Shown: positions 22,208 through 30,178, counted from the first letter of the stretch. The stretch: 31,197 nucleotides of DNA from an uncultured Mycoplasmatota bacterium (GCA_900554615.1 USIB01000010.1:1-31197), one strand, 5' to 3'. The notes: generated by a model not told the origin, from the letters alone. Program-made: numbers and translations.

Positions 22208-23095
22208 ATGATATTAAATGTAAGTGGTAGAACTGATATAGTGACTTTTTATACTGAGTGGTTTATGAATAGATATAAAGAAGGATATATTATGGTAAGA
22301 AATCCTTTTAATTATCACTTAGTAAATGAAATATATTTTGAAGATGTTGATTTAATTGTTTTTTGTACTAAGAATCCTCTTCCAATAATAGATAAAATAA
22401 AAGAAATAGATAAGCCAATACTATTTCATATAACAATAACTCCCTATAATAAAGATATCGAGCCTAATGTTATAAATAAGAGGGATATAATTGAAGGAGT
22501 TAAGAGACTATCAAATATAATAGGAATAGATAATATATATATTAGATATGATCCAATATTTTTAAGTGATAAATATAATATAGAATATCATATAAAGGCT
22601 TTTAATAAATTATGTAGTATGCTAAATGGTTATGTAAAACATATTATAGTATCATTTATAGATGATTATAAGAATGTTAGAAAGAATAATAATATTTTAA
22701 AAATAAAATCTTTTACTAAAGAAGATTATAAGTTAATAGGAGAATCTTTTTCTAGGATAGCAAGAGAAAATAATATGACAGTTCAGACTTGTGCAGAAGA
22801 AGGGACATTAGAAGAATATGGTTTTATTAAAGAAGAATGTTTATCTCATACTTTAGCATATAAGTTAACTGGTAAGTCTTATAAGAATTGGACTTCAAGA
22901 AAGAGTAAATATTGTAATTGTGTTAATATGGTGGATATAGGTGTATATAATAGTTGTAGACACTTCTGTAAATATTGTTATGCTAATTATGATGAGAACG
23001 AAGTTATAGATAATTATCATAATCATGATGTTAATTCTCCGTTACTAATAGGTAATATAGATGATAATGATATTATTAAAAGAAGGTATAAATAA
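22208..23095 (+). CDS. DUF1848 family protein, probable Fe-S enzyme
   Basis: 295 residues. The N-terminus MILNVSGRTDIVTFYTEWFMNRYKEGY matches the DUF1848 pattern (SRRTDI...Y.EWF.NR), which fixes the start despite the missing ribosome binding site. FCTKNPLPII, ITITPYNKDIEPNV and IRYDPIFLS are further family blocks. The C-terminus has CNCVNMVDIGVYNSC and SCRHFCKYCYANYD: a C-x3-C-x2-C cluster like that of radical-SAM proteins, but placed at the C-terminal end. The reaction is unknown. The gene appears complete and single. Confidence 0.83.
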   Translation: MILNVSGRTDIVTFYTEWFMNRYKEGYIMVRNPFNYHLVNEIYFEDVDLIVFCTKNPLPIIDKIKEIDKPILFHITITPYNKDIEPNVINKRDIIEGVKRLSNIIGIDNIYIRYDPIFLSDKYNIEYHIKAFNKLCSMLNGYVKHIIVSFIDDYKNVRKNNNILKIKSFTKEDYKLIGESFSRIARENNMTVQTCAEEGTLEEYGFIKEECLSHTLAYKLTGKSYKNWTSRKSKYCNCVNMVDIGVYNSCRHFCKYCYANYDENEVIDNYHNHDVNSPLLIGNIDDNDIIKRRYK

Positions 23096-23099
23096 TATA

Positions 23100-23126
23100 T
23101 TAAAATCATGATTTATATAGTATAAT
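23100..23126 (+). promoter_or_regulatory. Promoter of the fic gene, shared type
   Basis: Matches 19861-19887 at 25 of 27 bases, with TATAAT at 23121-23126. The ribosome binding site AGGAGG follows at 23141-23146. Confidence 0.55.
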
Positions 23127-23152
23127 GTATATAAGGTTATAGGAGGCAAGTT

Positions 23153-23920
23153 ATGTTAGAGTTAAAGATAAGATATAGTATAAGTGAAGATATGTTAAAA
23201 AAAATAAAAAAAATAGAAGAAAAGTTATCTACAATATATATAGAAGAGCAAAATAAAAAAATAAATATAAGTACCAAGTCAAGAGTAAGGTCAGTTTATT
23301 CTTCACTTGCTATTGAAGATAATCCTCTTTCACTAGATACTGTAGAAAAAATCACTGAAGATAAATTAGTTCTTGCTAAAAGAACTGATGTGCAAGAAGT
23401 AAAGAATGCTAATGAGTTATATGAAAATATGGATAACTATAACTATTTAAATGAAGAAGATTTTCTTAAGGCACATTTATTATTAATGAAATATTTTGAA
23501 GATGACAATGGTGCTTATCGTAATCATGGTGAAGGAGTAAAAAAAGATGATGAAATTATTTTTATGGCTCCAGATTCTATATTAGTACCAACATTTATGA
23601 ATAATTTATTTACTTTTATTAATGAAAATAAGAATAGCATGCACCCAATTATTCTATCAGCAATATTTCATTATTACCTAGTATATATTCATCCATTTAC
23701 TGATGGTAATGGAAGAATAGCTAGATTTTGGGTTAGTTTAATGTTAAGAAATTACAATAGTAATTTTGAATATATTCCTATTGAGGAAGAAATTTATATT
23801 AATAGAGAAAAATATTATAATGCAATAGCAGAATCTCATAATAACAATAATGCTAATGTATTTATAGATTTTATAATTGATATAATATTATCTTCGGTTA
23901 CAAAAATAATTAGTGAATAG
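23153..23920 (+). CDS. Fic-domain protein (probable AMP transferase, self-inhibited)
   Basis: 255 residues. The catalytic motif HPFTDGNGRIAR starts at His180 and is complete, so the protein should transfer AMP or a related group to a target protein. An inhibitory-helix motif, SLAIEDN (Ser51, Glu55), lies N-terminal to the core, as in class II Fic proteins where Glu blocks ATP binding; the usual Gly after Glu is Asp here. ILSAIFHYYLVYIHPF precedes the motif. No separate small antitoxin gene is present, consistent with intramolecular inhibition. Own promoter and weak terminator (23951-23966). Target unknown. Confidence 0.87.
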   Translation: MLELKIRYSISEDMLKKIKKIEEKLSTIYIEEQNKKINISTKSRVRSVYSSLAIEDNPLSLDTVEKITEDKLVLAKRTDVQEVKNANELYENMDNYNYLNEEDFLKAHLLLMKYFEDDNGAYRNHGEGVKKDDEIIFMAPDSILVPTFMNNLFTFINENKNSMHPIILSAIFHYYLVYIHPFTDGNGRIARFWVSLMLRNYNSNFEYIPIEEEIYINREKYYNAIAESHNNNNANVFIDFIIDIILSSVTKIISE

Positions 23921-23946
23921 TTTAGGTATAAAAAATAGATAGTCTC

Positions 23947-23975
23947 TTGCAAATACTTTAGTATTTTGTTATACT
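23947..23975 (+). promoter_or_regulatory. Promoter of the nfeD-SPFH operon
   Basis: TTGCAA (23947-23952), 17-base spacer, TATACT (23970-23975). A small hairpin AAATAC/GTATTT with a short T-rich tail in the spacer may also be the weak terminator of fic. Confidence 0.6.
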
Positions 23976-24013
23976 ATAAGTGAAAGAAGAATATTTTGTA
24001 GTAGGTGGTATTA

Positions 24014-24436
24014 ATGGAAATGTTTTATGTATGGCTTATTATTTCAATCGTACTTGGGATATTAGAAATAACTACAACTAATTTAGTTAGTATATGGTTT
24101 GTTATTAGTGGTATTATATCTATGATAGTATCTTTATTTACGGATAATTTATTTATACAAATAACTATTTTTGTTGTAGTTGGTGTACTTCTTATGCCTA
24201 TTAGTAAGAGAATATATAATAAAATTAATATTAGTGATGTTAAAACTAATGTTGATAGAATAATAGGAATGAGGGGGATTGTAACTGAAGACATTATTAA
24301 AGATAATTTTGGTGAGGTAAAAGTTGATGGTAAGAGGTGGTCGGCTTATTCTGATACTGATATCTTAAAGGGAGAAGTAGTAAGAATATTATCTATTAAT
24401 AGTGTAAAATTAAAAGTAGAGAAATGGGAGGAATAA
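24014..24436 (+). CDS. NfeD-like membrane protein
   Basis: 140 residues. ATG 24014 follows AGGTGG (24003-24008); the in-frame GTG at 24005 lies within that site. Three or four membrane helices (about residues 3-22, 25-45, 50-70) are followed by a soluble OB-fold domain (about 80-140): GMRGIVTEDIIKDNFGEVKVDGKRWSAYSD, the NfeD C-terminal signature. NfeD proteins are partners of SPFH/flotillin proteins in membrane organisation, and the SPFH gene starts three bases after this stop. This is the short, protease-less form. Confidence 0.88.
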   Translation: MEMFYVWLIISIVLGILEITTTNLVSIWFVISGIISMIVSLFTDNLFIQITIFVVVGVLLMPISKRIYNKINISDVKTNVDRIIGMRGIVTEDIIKDNFGEVKVDGKRWSAYSDTDILKGEVVRILSINSVKLKVEKWEE

Positions 24437-24439
24437 AAT

Positions 24440-25327
24440 ATGGAATTGTTAATTGCGATACTTGTAATAGTGGTAATCTTTATTATACCTAATATTAAAG
24501 TGGTGCCACAGGCTAAAAGTTATGTTATAGAAAGACTTGGTAGTTATTTAACTACTTGGAATAACGGACTTCATTTTAAGATACCTTTTATTGATAGGAT
24601 ATCTAATAAGGTTACTTTAAAAGAAATAGTAAAGGATTTTGCTCCACAGCCGGTAATAACTAAAGATAATGTTACTATGCAAATAGATACTGTTGTTTAT
24701 TTTCAGATAACTGATCCTAAGTTATATACTTATGGAATTGAAGATCCTATCAATGCTATTGAGAATTTGACTGCGACTACTCTTAGAAATATTATTGGAG
24801 AATTAGAACTTGACCAAACCTTAACTTCAAGAGATATCATTAATTCTAAGATGAGAAGTATTCTAGACGAAGCAACAGATCCATGGGGAATCAAAGTAAA
24901 TAGAGTAGAAGTTAAAAATATACTTCCACCTAGAGATATTCAAGAAGCAATGGAAAAACAAATGCGTGCTGAAAGAGAGAGAAGAGAAAAGATTCTTCAA
25001 GCAGAAGGAGAGAAAAAATCTAGTATCTTAATAGCAGAAGGTGAAAAAGAATCTGCAATTCTGAAGGCAGAGGCTCACAAAGAGGCTCAAATTAAAATGG
25101 CTGAAGGTGAAGCAGAGGCTCTTCTTAAAATGAAGCAAGCAGAGGCAGATGGTATTAGATTACTTAAAGAAGCAAAAGCTGATAATTCTGTTCTTACTTT
25201 AAAGAGTTATGAGGCTTTAGAAAAACTTGCAGATGGTCAATCTACAAAGATTATTATTCCATCTGATATGAGTGGTATTGCATCTTTTGGTAGTATGATC
25301 AATGAAATGATAGATAAGAAGAAATAA
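24440..25327 (+). CDS. SPFH-domain protein, stomatin/QmcA-like
   Basis: 295 residues. An N-terminal membrane helix (2-18) precedes the SPFH domain: VPQAKSYVIERLGSY, KIPFIDRIS, TKDNVTMQIDTVVYFQITDP, LRNIIGELELDQTLTSRDIIN and WGIKVNRVEVKNILPPRDIQ. Residues about 175-255 are an Ala/Glu/Lys heptad coiled coil (RAERERREKILQAEGEKKS...). Such proteins build ring-like scaffolds in membrane microdomains. The NfeD-SPFH order is the classical pair. Followed directly by a terminator. Confidence 0.92.
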   Translation: MELLIAILVIVVIFIIPNIKVVPQAKSYVIERLGSYLTTWNNGLHFKIPFIDRISNKVTLKEIVKDFAPQPVITKDNVTMQIDTVVYFQITDPKLYTYGIEDPINAIENLTATTLRNIIGELELDQTLTSRDIINSKMRSILDEATDPWGIKVNRVEVKNILPPRDIQEAMEKQMRAERERREKILQAEGEKKSSILIAEGEKESAILKAEAHKEAQIKMAEGEAEALLKMKQAEADGIRLLKEAKADNSVLTLKSYEALEKLADGQSTKIIIPSDMSGIASFGSMINEMIDKKK

Positions 25328-25351
25328 GAAGGTACTAGTTATCTTCTTTTT
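25326..25351 (+). terminator. Terminator of the nfeD-SPFH operon
   Basis: Stem 25326-25334 with 25340-25348 (one G-T pair), five-base loop, T-tract. Left arm begins in the stop codon. Confidence 0.88.
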
Positions 25352-25397
25352 ATTTTGATATATCGAAGTTAGAAAGCATTTCACCCCGAATATGATA
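25326..25397 (+). repeat. Direct repeat copy 2 (first copy at 1782-1853)
   Basis: Matches 1782-1853 across the terminator and the following noncoding sequence, ending at GAATATGATA (25388-25397). Unlike the first copy, no TATAAT follows, and no hairpins or second terminator are seen downstream. It may be a decayed copy of the putative small-RNA locus. Confidence 0.65.
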
Positions 25398-25429
25398 CAC
25401 AGAAAATAATAATAAAAACAAATTATTTC

Positions 25430-25458
25430 TTGAGTTTATAAGTAATTTATGGTAGTAT
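25430..25458 (+). promoter_or_regulatory. Promoter of the apbE operon
   Basis: TTGAGT (25430-25435), 17-base spacer, TAGTAT (25453-25458), followed by AAGAGGTAAG before the ATG at 25477. Confidence 0.6.
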
Positions 25459-25476
25459 ATTGATAAGAGGTAAGTT

Positions 25477-26469
25477 ATGAAGAGAAAGAATATATATATT
25501 GGTATACTTATTTTAATATTAATTAGTTTAATACTATTATTTATAGATAAAAATATATACAAAGAGTATAGTAAGAATTATTTTTATATGGATACTTATA
25601 TTAGTATTAAGATTAATAGTACTAAGAATAAGAAAGAAATGGATAAAATATTTAGTGATATTGATTATATTTATAGTAGTTATCATAAACTTACTAGTAG
25701 ATATGATAAATATGATGGTTTAGTTAATGTTTATTATTTAAATGAAGTACTAGATAATGATACTGAAGTGGAAATAGATAGTAGGTTATCTGATATTATT
25801 AATATAGGTATTTTGTATTATGATAAGACAAATGGTTTATTTAATATTGCTTCTGGTAATTTAACTAGTATATGGAAAGATTTTATTGATAAATGTGATG
25901 TACTTCCTAGTAATTTAGATGTAAATATTAATATAAATGATATTAAATTAGATGGTAATAAATATACTAAATATAATGATGTTAAAATTGATTTAGGTGG
26001 TATTAGTAAAGGATATACTACAGAAGTTGTTGGAGAGTATTTAGAAGATAATGGTATACATAGTTATATTATTAATGCTGGTGGTAATGTTAAAGTAGGT
26101 AAGGCTTATAATAAGGAATATTATGTTGTTGGTATTACAAATCCTCTTGATAAGAATGATATTTTTACTAAGGTTAATGTTAATAATTTATCTATTGTTA
26201 CTTCAGGAGATTATCAAAGATATTGTATTCTTAATGATAAAAGATATAGTCATATTATTAATCCAAATACTCTTTACCCAAGTGATTATATGAGGTCTGT
26301 TACTGTTATTAGTAGTTCTAGTTTATTAGCGGATATTTATAGTACATATTTATATTTACTTCCTATAGATAAAGGGTTAGAGATAGTTAATAGTACTGAT
26401 GATATTCAGGCTATTTGGTATGTTAATGAAGATAATATAGTTAGAAGTGATGGTTTTGATTATGAATAA
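25477..26469 (+). CDS. apbE: FAD:protein FMN transferase (ApbE)
   Basis: 330 residues. ApbE attaches FMN covalently to Thr/Ser of extracytoplasmic flavoproteins. An N-terminal membrane segment (about 6-24) acts as anchor or lipoprotein-like signal without an obvious lipobox Cys. Family blocks: YMDTYISIKI, IDLGGISKGYTTEVV (FAD-binding), NAGGNVKVG, TSGDYQRYCILNDKRYSHIINPNT (metal site region), and DIYSTYLYLLP. The length fits. The next gene starts eight bases before the stop. The neighbouring NusG-II and Gx transporter genes place it in a membrane redox/flavin module; the flavoprotein substrate is not in the window. Confidence 0.92.
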   Translation: MKRKNIYIGILILILISLILLFIDKNIYKEYSKNYFYMDTYISIKINSTKNKKEMDKIFSDIDYIYSSYHKLTSRYDKYDGLVNVYYLNEVLDNDTEVEIDSRLSDIINIGILYYDKTNGLFNIASGNLTSIWKDFIDKCDVLPSNLDVNININDIKLDGNKYTKYNDVKIDLGGISKGYTTEVVGEYLEDNGIHSYIINAGGNVKVGKAYNKEYYVVGITNPLDKNDIFTKVNVNNLSIVTSGDYQRYCILNDKRYSHIINPNTLYPSDYMRSVTVISSSSLLADIYSTYLYLLPIDKGLEIVNSTDDIQAIWYVNEDNIVRSDGFDYE

Positions 26470-26818
26470 AAATGATATTAAACTTATTTTAATTGTTATG
26501 TTTATAGTTATTATATCTTTTGTTATTATATTTGTTAATAGGAGTAAAGGAGAGACTGCTACTGTATATTATGAGGATAAGATTATTAAAAAAATTGATT
26601 TATCTACTGATGGTGAATATACTGTTTCTGGTTATTTAGGTGATGTTGTGTTAGAAGTTAAAGATAATCGTATTAGAGTAAAGGAAGAAAATAGTAATAA
26701 TCATATTTGTTCTAAAGAAGGATATATTTCTGATAAAGGCTCTTCTTTGATATGTTTACCTAATAAGATTATTATTAAAATTGAAAATGATAAGAAAATT
26801 GATGAGGTGGTGTATTAA
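26462..26818 (+). CDS. NusG domain II-containing exported protein
   Basis: 118 residues from ATG 26462, which overlaps the apbE stop by eight bases. An N-terminal membrane helix (about 7-27) is followed by a small beta domain of the NusG-II type (ATVYYEDKIIKKIDLSTDGEY..., GDVVLEVKDNRIRVKE) and the pair Cys (HICSKEGYI) and Cys (SLICLPNK), the pattern of this family. Usually found between ApbE and Gx transporter genes in Bacillota. Function unknown. The ribosome binding site is weak (AAGTGATGG), consistent with translational coupling. Confidence 0.85.
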   Translation: MNKNDIKLILIVMFIVIISFVIIFVNRSKGETATVYYEDKIIKKIDLSTDGEYTVSGYLGDVVLEVKDNRIRVKEENSNNHICSKEGYISDKGSSLICLPNKIIIKIENDKKIDEVVY

Positions 26819-27312
26819 TGAAAACTAGAGATATTACACTTATTGCTATACTTACTTCTATATGTGTTGTTATATCAATACTTGAGTCTTTCTTTACTTT
26901 TATTGGCGATATTGTACCTGGCCTTAAACTTGGTCTTGCTAATATTGTTATTATTTTTGCTTTATATGAATGTAATTTTAAGACGGCTTTCTTAGTATCT
27001 ATTATTAGAGTTTTTATTGTGGCTCTTCTTAGAACTGGTTTTGGTATTAACTTTTTCTTTTCTCTAGCTGGGGCTTTATTTAGTATTATATTTATGTATA
27101 TTTTTAAGAAGACTCGTCTTTCTATTATTGGAGTATCTATTATTGGTAGTATTTTTCATAGTATTGGTCAGGTATTAGTAGGAGTTTTGATGCTTGATAA
27201 TTATAATGTTATTTATTATTTACCTTATTTATTATTATTTTCTATTCCTACTGGTATTATTATTGGTATTATTTCTAAGAAAATGATTGCTACTTCTAGT
27301 AAATATGTATAA
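26818..27312 (+). CDS. Gx transporter / heptaprenyl diphosphate synthase component I family membrane protein
   Basis: 164 residues, start overlapping the previous stop by one base (TAATG), with GAGGTGGTG upstream. About five helices. Conserved blocks: TLIAILTSICVVISILESF, VPGLKLGLANIV, and LLRTGFGINFFFSLAGALFS. This family is ECF-like and is often annotated as heptaprenyl diphosphate synthase component I; it lies near ApbE in Rnf-type or flavin-based extracellular electron transfer loci. Its transported substrate is not known to me. Last gene of the operon. Confidence 0.87.
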   Translation: MKTRDITLIAILTSICVVISILESFFTFIGDIVPGLKLGLANIVIIFALYECNFKTAFLVSIIRVFIVALLRTGFGINFFFSLAGALFSIIFMYIFKKTRLSIIGVSIIGSIFHSIGQVLVGVLMLDNYNVIYYLPYLLLFSIPTGIIIGIISKKMIATSSKYV

Positions 27313-27325
27313 GGTAGTATATTAC

Positions 27326-27366
27326 ATCTACTTTACACTACTTTTAAACTATAGTAGATTTTTTTC
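27326..27366 (+). terminator. Terminator of the apbE operon
   Basis: Stem ATCTACT (27326-27332) with AGTAGAT (27353-27359), 20-base loop, then TTTTTTT. TATAAT at 27378-27383 marks the next promoter. Confidence 0.75.
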
Positions 27367-27404
27367 TTAAAAAGGGGTATAATTGTGTTAGGAAGAGGGT
27401 AGTT

Positions 27405-28229
27405 ATGATGAAAAATAATGTTATGAGTGAGAAGACTGCTAAAGGATTAGTAGTACTTAGTGCTGTTATTCTTTTAATGGTAGGATTTGGTTTATATAAA
27501 CTCTTTGAATACCAAGGTATTAATAAGGATACTACTAGTAAGAGACTTGTTAATTATGATATTAAGGATTATGTAGAGACAGAGCCTGTTATTTTAACTA
27601 AATATAATAATGTTTTTGGCTCTATTAATGTATCAAGAGTTAAACTTAAGAATCTTAGTAATGATGTTATTAATGATTTTTATAATAAGGAAGATGAACT
27701 TATTGGTTATATTGATAGTTATTATAATGAGATAATTGCTACTAGTAGTTATAATAATAGTAATTCTGTAAGTAGTATTATTAAGATGCAAATTAATAGT
27801 AATATTTTATCTATTTACTTTGAACTTGATTTTAATTTGGATAGTAATATTTTTGATAATAATATTAAGAAATACTTTGTAACTACTAATGTTGATTTAA
27901 CAACTGGTAATATTGTTACTAATGATAACTTTTTAGAGAAGTATAATTATACTAAGAAGTATATAGCAGAGAAGATATATGAAGAGGATTTACTTATTAC
28001 CAGTGGACAGATTGTTATTGATAAGAATACTAATATTTCTCTTACTAAAGAAGATATTGAAAGAAAGAAAAATGATTATGTTAATAGAATAATTTCTGAG
28101 TTTGATAATATAATTAAAGTGTATATAGAAAATAAAACTTTAGTACTTGTATATAATAAAAGAGACTTGAGAGGTATTTTCTTTGATAATGATTTTGATT
28201 CGGAGATTATTACTAGATATTTGAAATAA
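27405..28229 (+). CDS. Membrane-anchored extracytoplasmic protein, unrecognised
   Basis: 274 residues starting ATGATG after AGGAAGAGGG. One membrane helix (about residues 14-32, LVVLSAVILLMVGFGLYKLF) and a long outer domain of about 240 residues without cysteines. The outer part alternates beta and helix (VILTKYNNVFGSINVSRVKL, QINSNILSIYFELDF, VDLTTGNIVTNDNFLEKYN, then a Lys/Glu helix and IIKVYIENKTLVLVYNKRD). The pattern 'VDLTTGNIVTNDNFLEKY' is like the RsiV/DUF3298-type domain, but the match is loose. Upstream promoter at 27378; followed 20 bases later by another unknown gene. Confidence 0.65.
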   Translation: MMKNNVMSEKTAKGLVVLSAVILLMVGFGLYKLFEYQGINKDTTSKRLVNYDIKDYVETEPVILTKYNNVFGSINVSRVKLKNLSNDVINDFYNKEDELIGYIDSYYNEIIATSSYNNSNSVSSIIKMQINSNILSIYFELDFNLDSNIFDNNIKKYFVTTNVDLTTGNIVTNDNFLEKYNYTKKYIAEKIYEEDLLITSGQIVIDKNTNISLTKEDIERKKNDYVNRIISEFDNIIKVYIENKTLVLVYNKRDLRGIFFDNDFDSEIITRYLK

Positions 28230-28249
28230 TATAGGAAAGGGTGATATTT

Positions 28250-28600
28250 ATGGATACTGGGGTTTATAATATGAAGGTACTTCCTTTAGTAAGAAGAGTA
28301 CCAATTAAAGAGAATGGGCTTATTAAATATATTACTGTTTCTAATTTATCTAGTGAAGAGATTAGAAATATGTCTTGTGAACCTAAAATGCTTCAGAAGA
28401 ATAATGATGATGTATTTTTTATGGAACTTCCTCCTACTTATCACGATACTAAAATTAAATGGTCTTTATTTTATATTTATGATGATTTGACTATAGAGGA
28501 AAAGGAAATGTATAAGGATAGAGTAGAAGAGATTCCTGTAACTATTAATACTGTTGTTAGTTTTTATACTGCTAAAGGTAAAAAGAAGGTAAGAAATTAA
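28250..28600 (+). CDS. Small hypothetical protein
   Basis: 116 residues from ATG 28250, chosen since AAGGGTGAT lies just upstream and includes the in-frame GTG at 28241. No membrane segment or cysteine cluster (one Cys). Notable runs: KVLPLVRRVPIKENGLIKYITVSNLSSEEIR, MELPPTYHDTKIKWSLFYIYDDLTIEE and a basic C-terminus (YTAKGKKKVRN). Family not recognised. It is probably co-transcribed with the 274-residue gene before it. Confidence 0.6.
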   Translation: MDTGVYNMKVLPLVRRVPIKENGLIKYITVSNLSSEEIRNMSCEPKMLQKNNDDVFFMELPPTYHDTKIKWSLFYIYDDLTIEEKEMYKDRVEEIPVTINTVVSFYTAKGKKKVRN

Positions 28601-28651
28601 AAATATACTTCTTTTTTCTTTTTCTTTACATATACTTTAGTGGTGATATTT

Positions 28652-29278
28652 ATGAATGAAATTGATAAGAAGAAATATATGAGTATTATTAATAAGAACA
28701 GAAATAAGAAGGATGGAAAAAAAGATAAAGATGGTAAGGAAGGCAGTAGTGCTATTAAGAGAGTATTTATTAATATTTTTATTGTTTTAGTTTTATTTTT
28801 GTCACTTGCTATTGTTTGTAAAGAGAATGCTTCGGTTAAGGAAAAAGTTATTTCTTACTTATATAGTGAAGATATTTCTTTTACAAAGATTAAGAATATA
28901 TACAATAAATATTTAGGAGGAATACTTCCTATAAAGAAAGAAGTTAATACGGAGAAGGTATTTAATGAGAGTTTAAAGTATAATAAAAAAGTTAAATATG
29001 AAGATGGTGTTTTATTAGAAGTTGATACTAATTATTTAGTTCCTGCATTGAAGGAAGGTATGATTGTCTTTATTGGAGATAAAGAAAATTATGGTAAGAC
29101 TATTATAGTTGAAGACTTAGATGGAGTATATAATTGGTATGGTAATATTGATAATAGTTCTCTTAAGTTATATGACTATGTAGAAAAAGGTTCTTTAATA
29201 GGAGAAGCCTCTCTTAAACTATATTTAGTTTTTAGTAAAGGTGATAAGTTCTTAGACTATGAAGAATATATTAAATAA
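28652..29278 (+). CDS. SpoIVFA-like degenerate LytM/M23 protein
   Basis: 208 residues from ATG 28652, after GGTGAT. A Lys-rich cytoplasmic start (NRNKKDGKKDKDGKEG), one membrane helix (about 36-55), a linker, and a C-terminal LytM-like fold (about 110-208: VPALKEGMIVFIGDKENYGKTIIVED, YNWYGNIDNS, YVEKGSLIGEASLKLYLVF). The metal-binding His residues of active M23 peptidases are missing, as in SpoIVFA, which holds the SpoIVFB protease in check during sporulation. The next gene is SpoIVFB-like and overlaps by 20 bases, so the pair assignment is strong although sequence similarity alone is weak. Confidence 0.75.
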   Translation: MNEIDKKKYMSIINKNRNKKDGKKDKDGKEGSSAIKRVFINIFIVLVLFLSLAIVCKENASVKEKVISYLYSEDISFTKIKNIYNKYLGGILPIKKEVNTEKVFNESLKYNKKVKYEDGVLLEVDTNYLVPALKEGMIVFIGDKENYGKTIIVEDLDGVYNWYGNIDNSSLKLYDYVEKGSLIGEASLKLYLVFSKGDKFLDYEEYIK

Positions 29279-30032
29279 AGTAGAGTTTCATTATACTTTT
29301 ATTGTAATGATTTTTGGCCTTGTTATTACGGGACACTTTGTAAATACTATTATTTTTACTTCACTTATTATAGTCCATGAAATGGGACATGTTATTACTT
29401 TTAGACTTCTTAAGTATGATATTGATAAGATAATAATATATCCATATGGAGGACTTACTAAATTAAATACTAAGATAAATACTAGAATAGAAGATGACTT
29501 ATTCGGAGCCATATCAGGAATAATTATGCAATGTATATATTTTGGTATTATCTTTTTTTTATATAAAAATGGTATCGGGATAAGAGAATATACTTATAAT
29601 TTGTTTTTGTTATATCACAGAAGTATTCTTATATTTAATTTACTTCCTATCTATCCTTTAGATGGTGCTAAAATTATTAACTTGATTTTATCTAAGTATT
29701 TTAGATTTAACATTTCTAATTATATTACCGCTTTTATATCTTTGATTGTTATTATATTGTTTTTACTTAGTAATAGTTATGAGAGAAATTATAGTACTGT
29801 TTTAGTAGTAGGAATACTTTTATATAATATATATAAGTTTTATAATGATATATCATACATATATAATAGATTCATGTTAGAAAGATATTTATATAATTTT
29901 AATTATAGAAAAAGAAAGATTATTAATAATAAAGATGATATGTATAAAAATAGATATCATTTATTTAATATAAATGGTAATTTGATTAATGAGAAGGAAT
30001 ATATTAAAAGATTTTTTGAAAAAAGACCTTAA
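29259..30032 (+). CDS. SpoIVFB-like M50 site-2 protease
   Basis: 257 residues. Zinc protease of the membrane interior: HEMGH at residues 40-44 and the second metal site NLLPIYPLDGAK (about 127-138). Five or six helices span residues 12-200. After them comes a cytoplasmic domain (FMLERYLYNFNYRKRK... to the end) resembling the C-terminal CBS-like part of SpoIVFB. In Bacillus it releases the mother-cell sigma factor K. Gene order with rplU, prp and rpmA is as in Bacillus. The usual GG after PLD is GA here. Start overlaps the SpoIVFA-like gene; the ribosome binding site is distant (AAAGGTGAT at 29237). Confidence 0.87.
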   Translation: MKNILNKVEFHYTFIVMIFGLVITGHFVNTIIFTSLIIVHEMGHVITFRLLKYDIDKIIIYPYGGLTKLNTKINTRIEDDLFGAISGIIMQCIYFGIIFFLYKNGIGIREYTYNLFLLYHRSILIFNLLPIYPLDGAKIINLILSKYFRFNISNYITAFISLIVIILFLLSNSYERNYSTVLVVGILLYNIYKFYNDISYIYNRFMLERYLYNFNYRKRKIINNKDDMYKNRYHLFNINGNLINEKEYIKRFFEKRP

Positions 30033-30037
30033 TTTAT

Positions 30038-30066
30038 TTGACTTCTAGTGATAATTATGATAGAAT
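30038..30066 (+). promoter_or_regulatory. Promoter of the rplU-prp-rpmA operon
   Basis: TTGACT (30038-30043), 17-base spacer, TAGAAT (30061-30066). Predicted start is about 30073, which leaves a 106-base leader. Confidence 0.75.
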
Positions 30067-30072
30067 TATATT

Positions 30073-30178
30073 GTTTTGAAGACGAATTGTTGAATATCTC
30101 AACCACATCGAAAAGGTTATAAGTTCAAAATTGACACCTTAAGAGTGTGTCTTAAAAATAAATAAAGGAGGTTATGAG
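30073..30178 (+). ncRNA. Ribosomal protein L21 leader (autoregulatory mRNA structure)
   Basis: The leader contains GTTGA...TCAAC (about 30090-30105) and GACAC...GTGTC (30133-30151) hairpins before the ribosome binding site AAGGAGG. Structured leaders are known before rplU in Bacillota (Rfam L21 leader). Position and hairpins fit, but I could not compare with the model. Confidence 0.55.
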
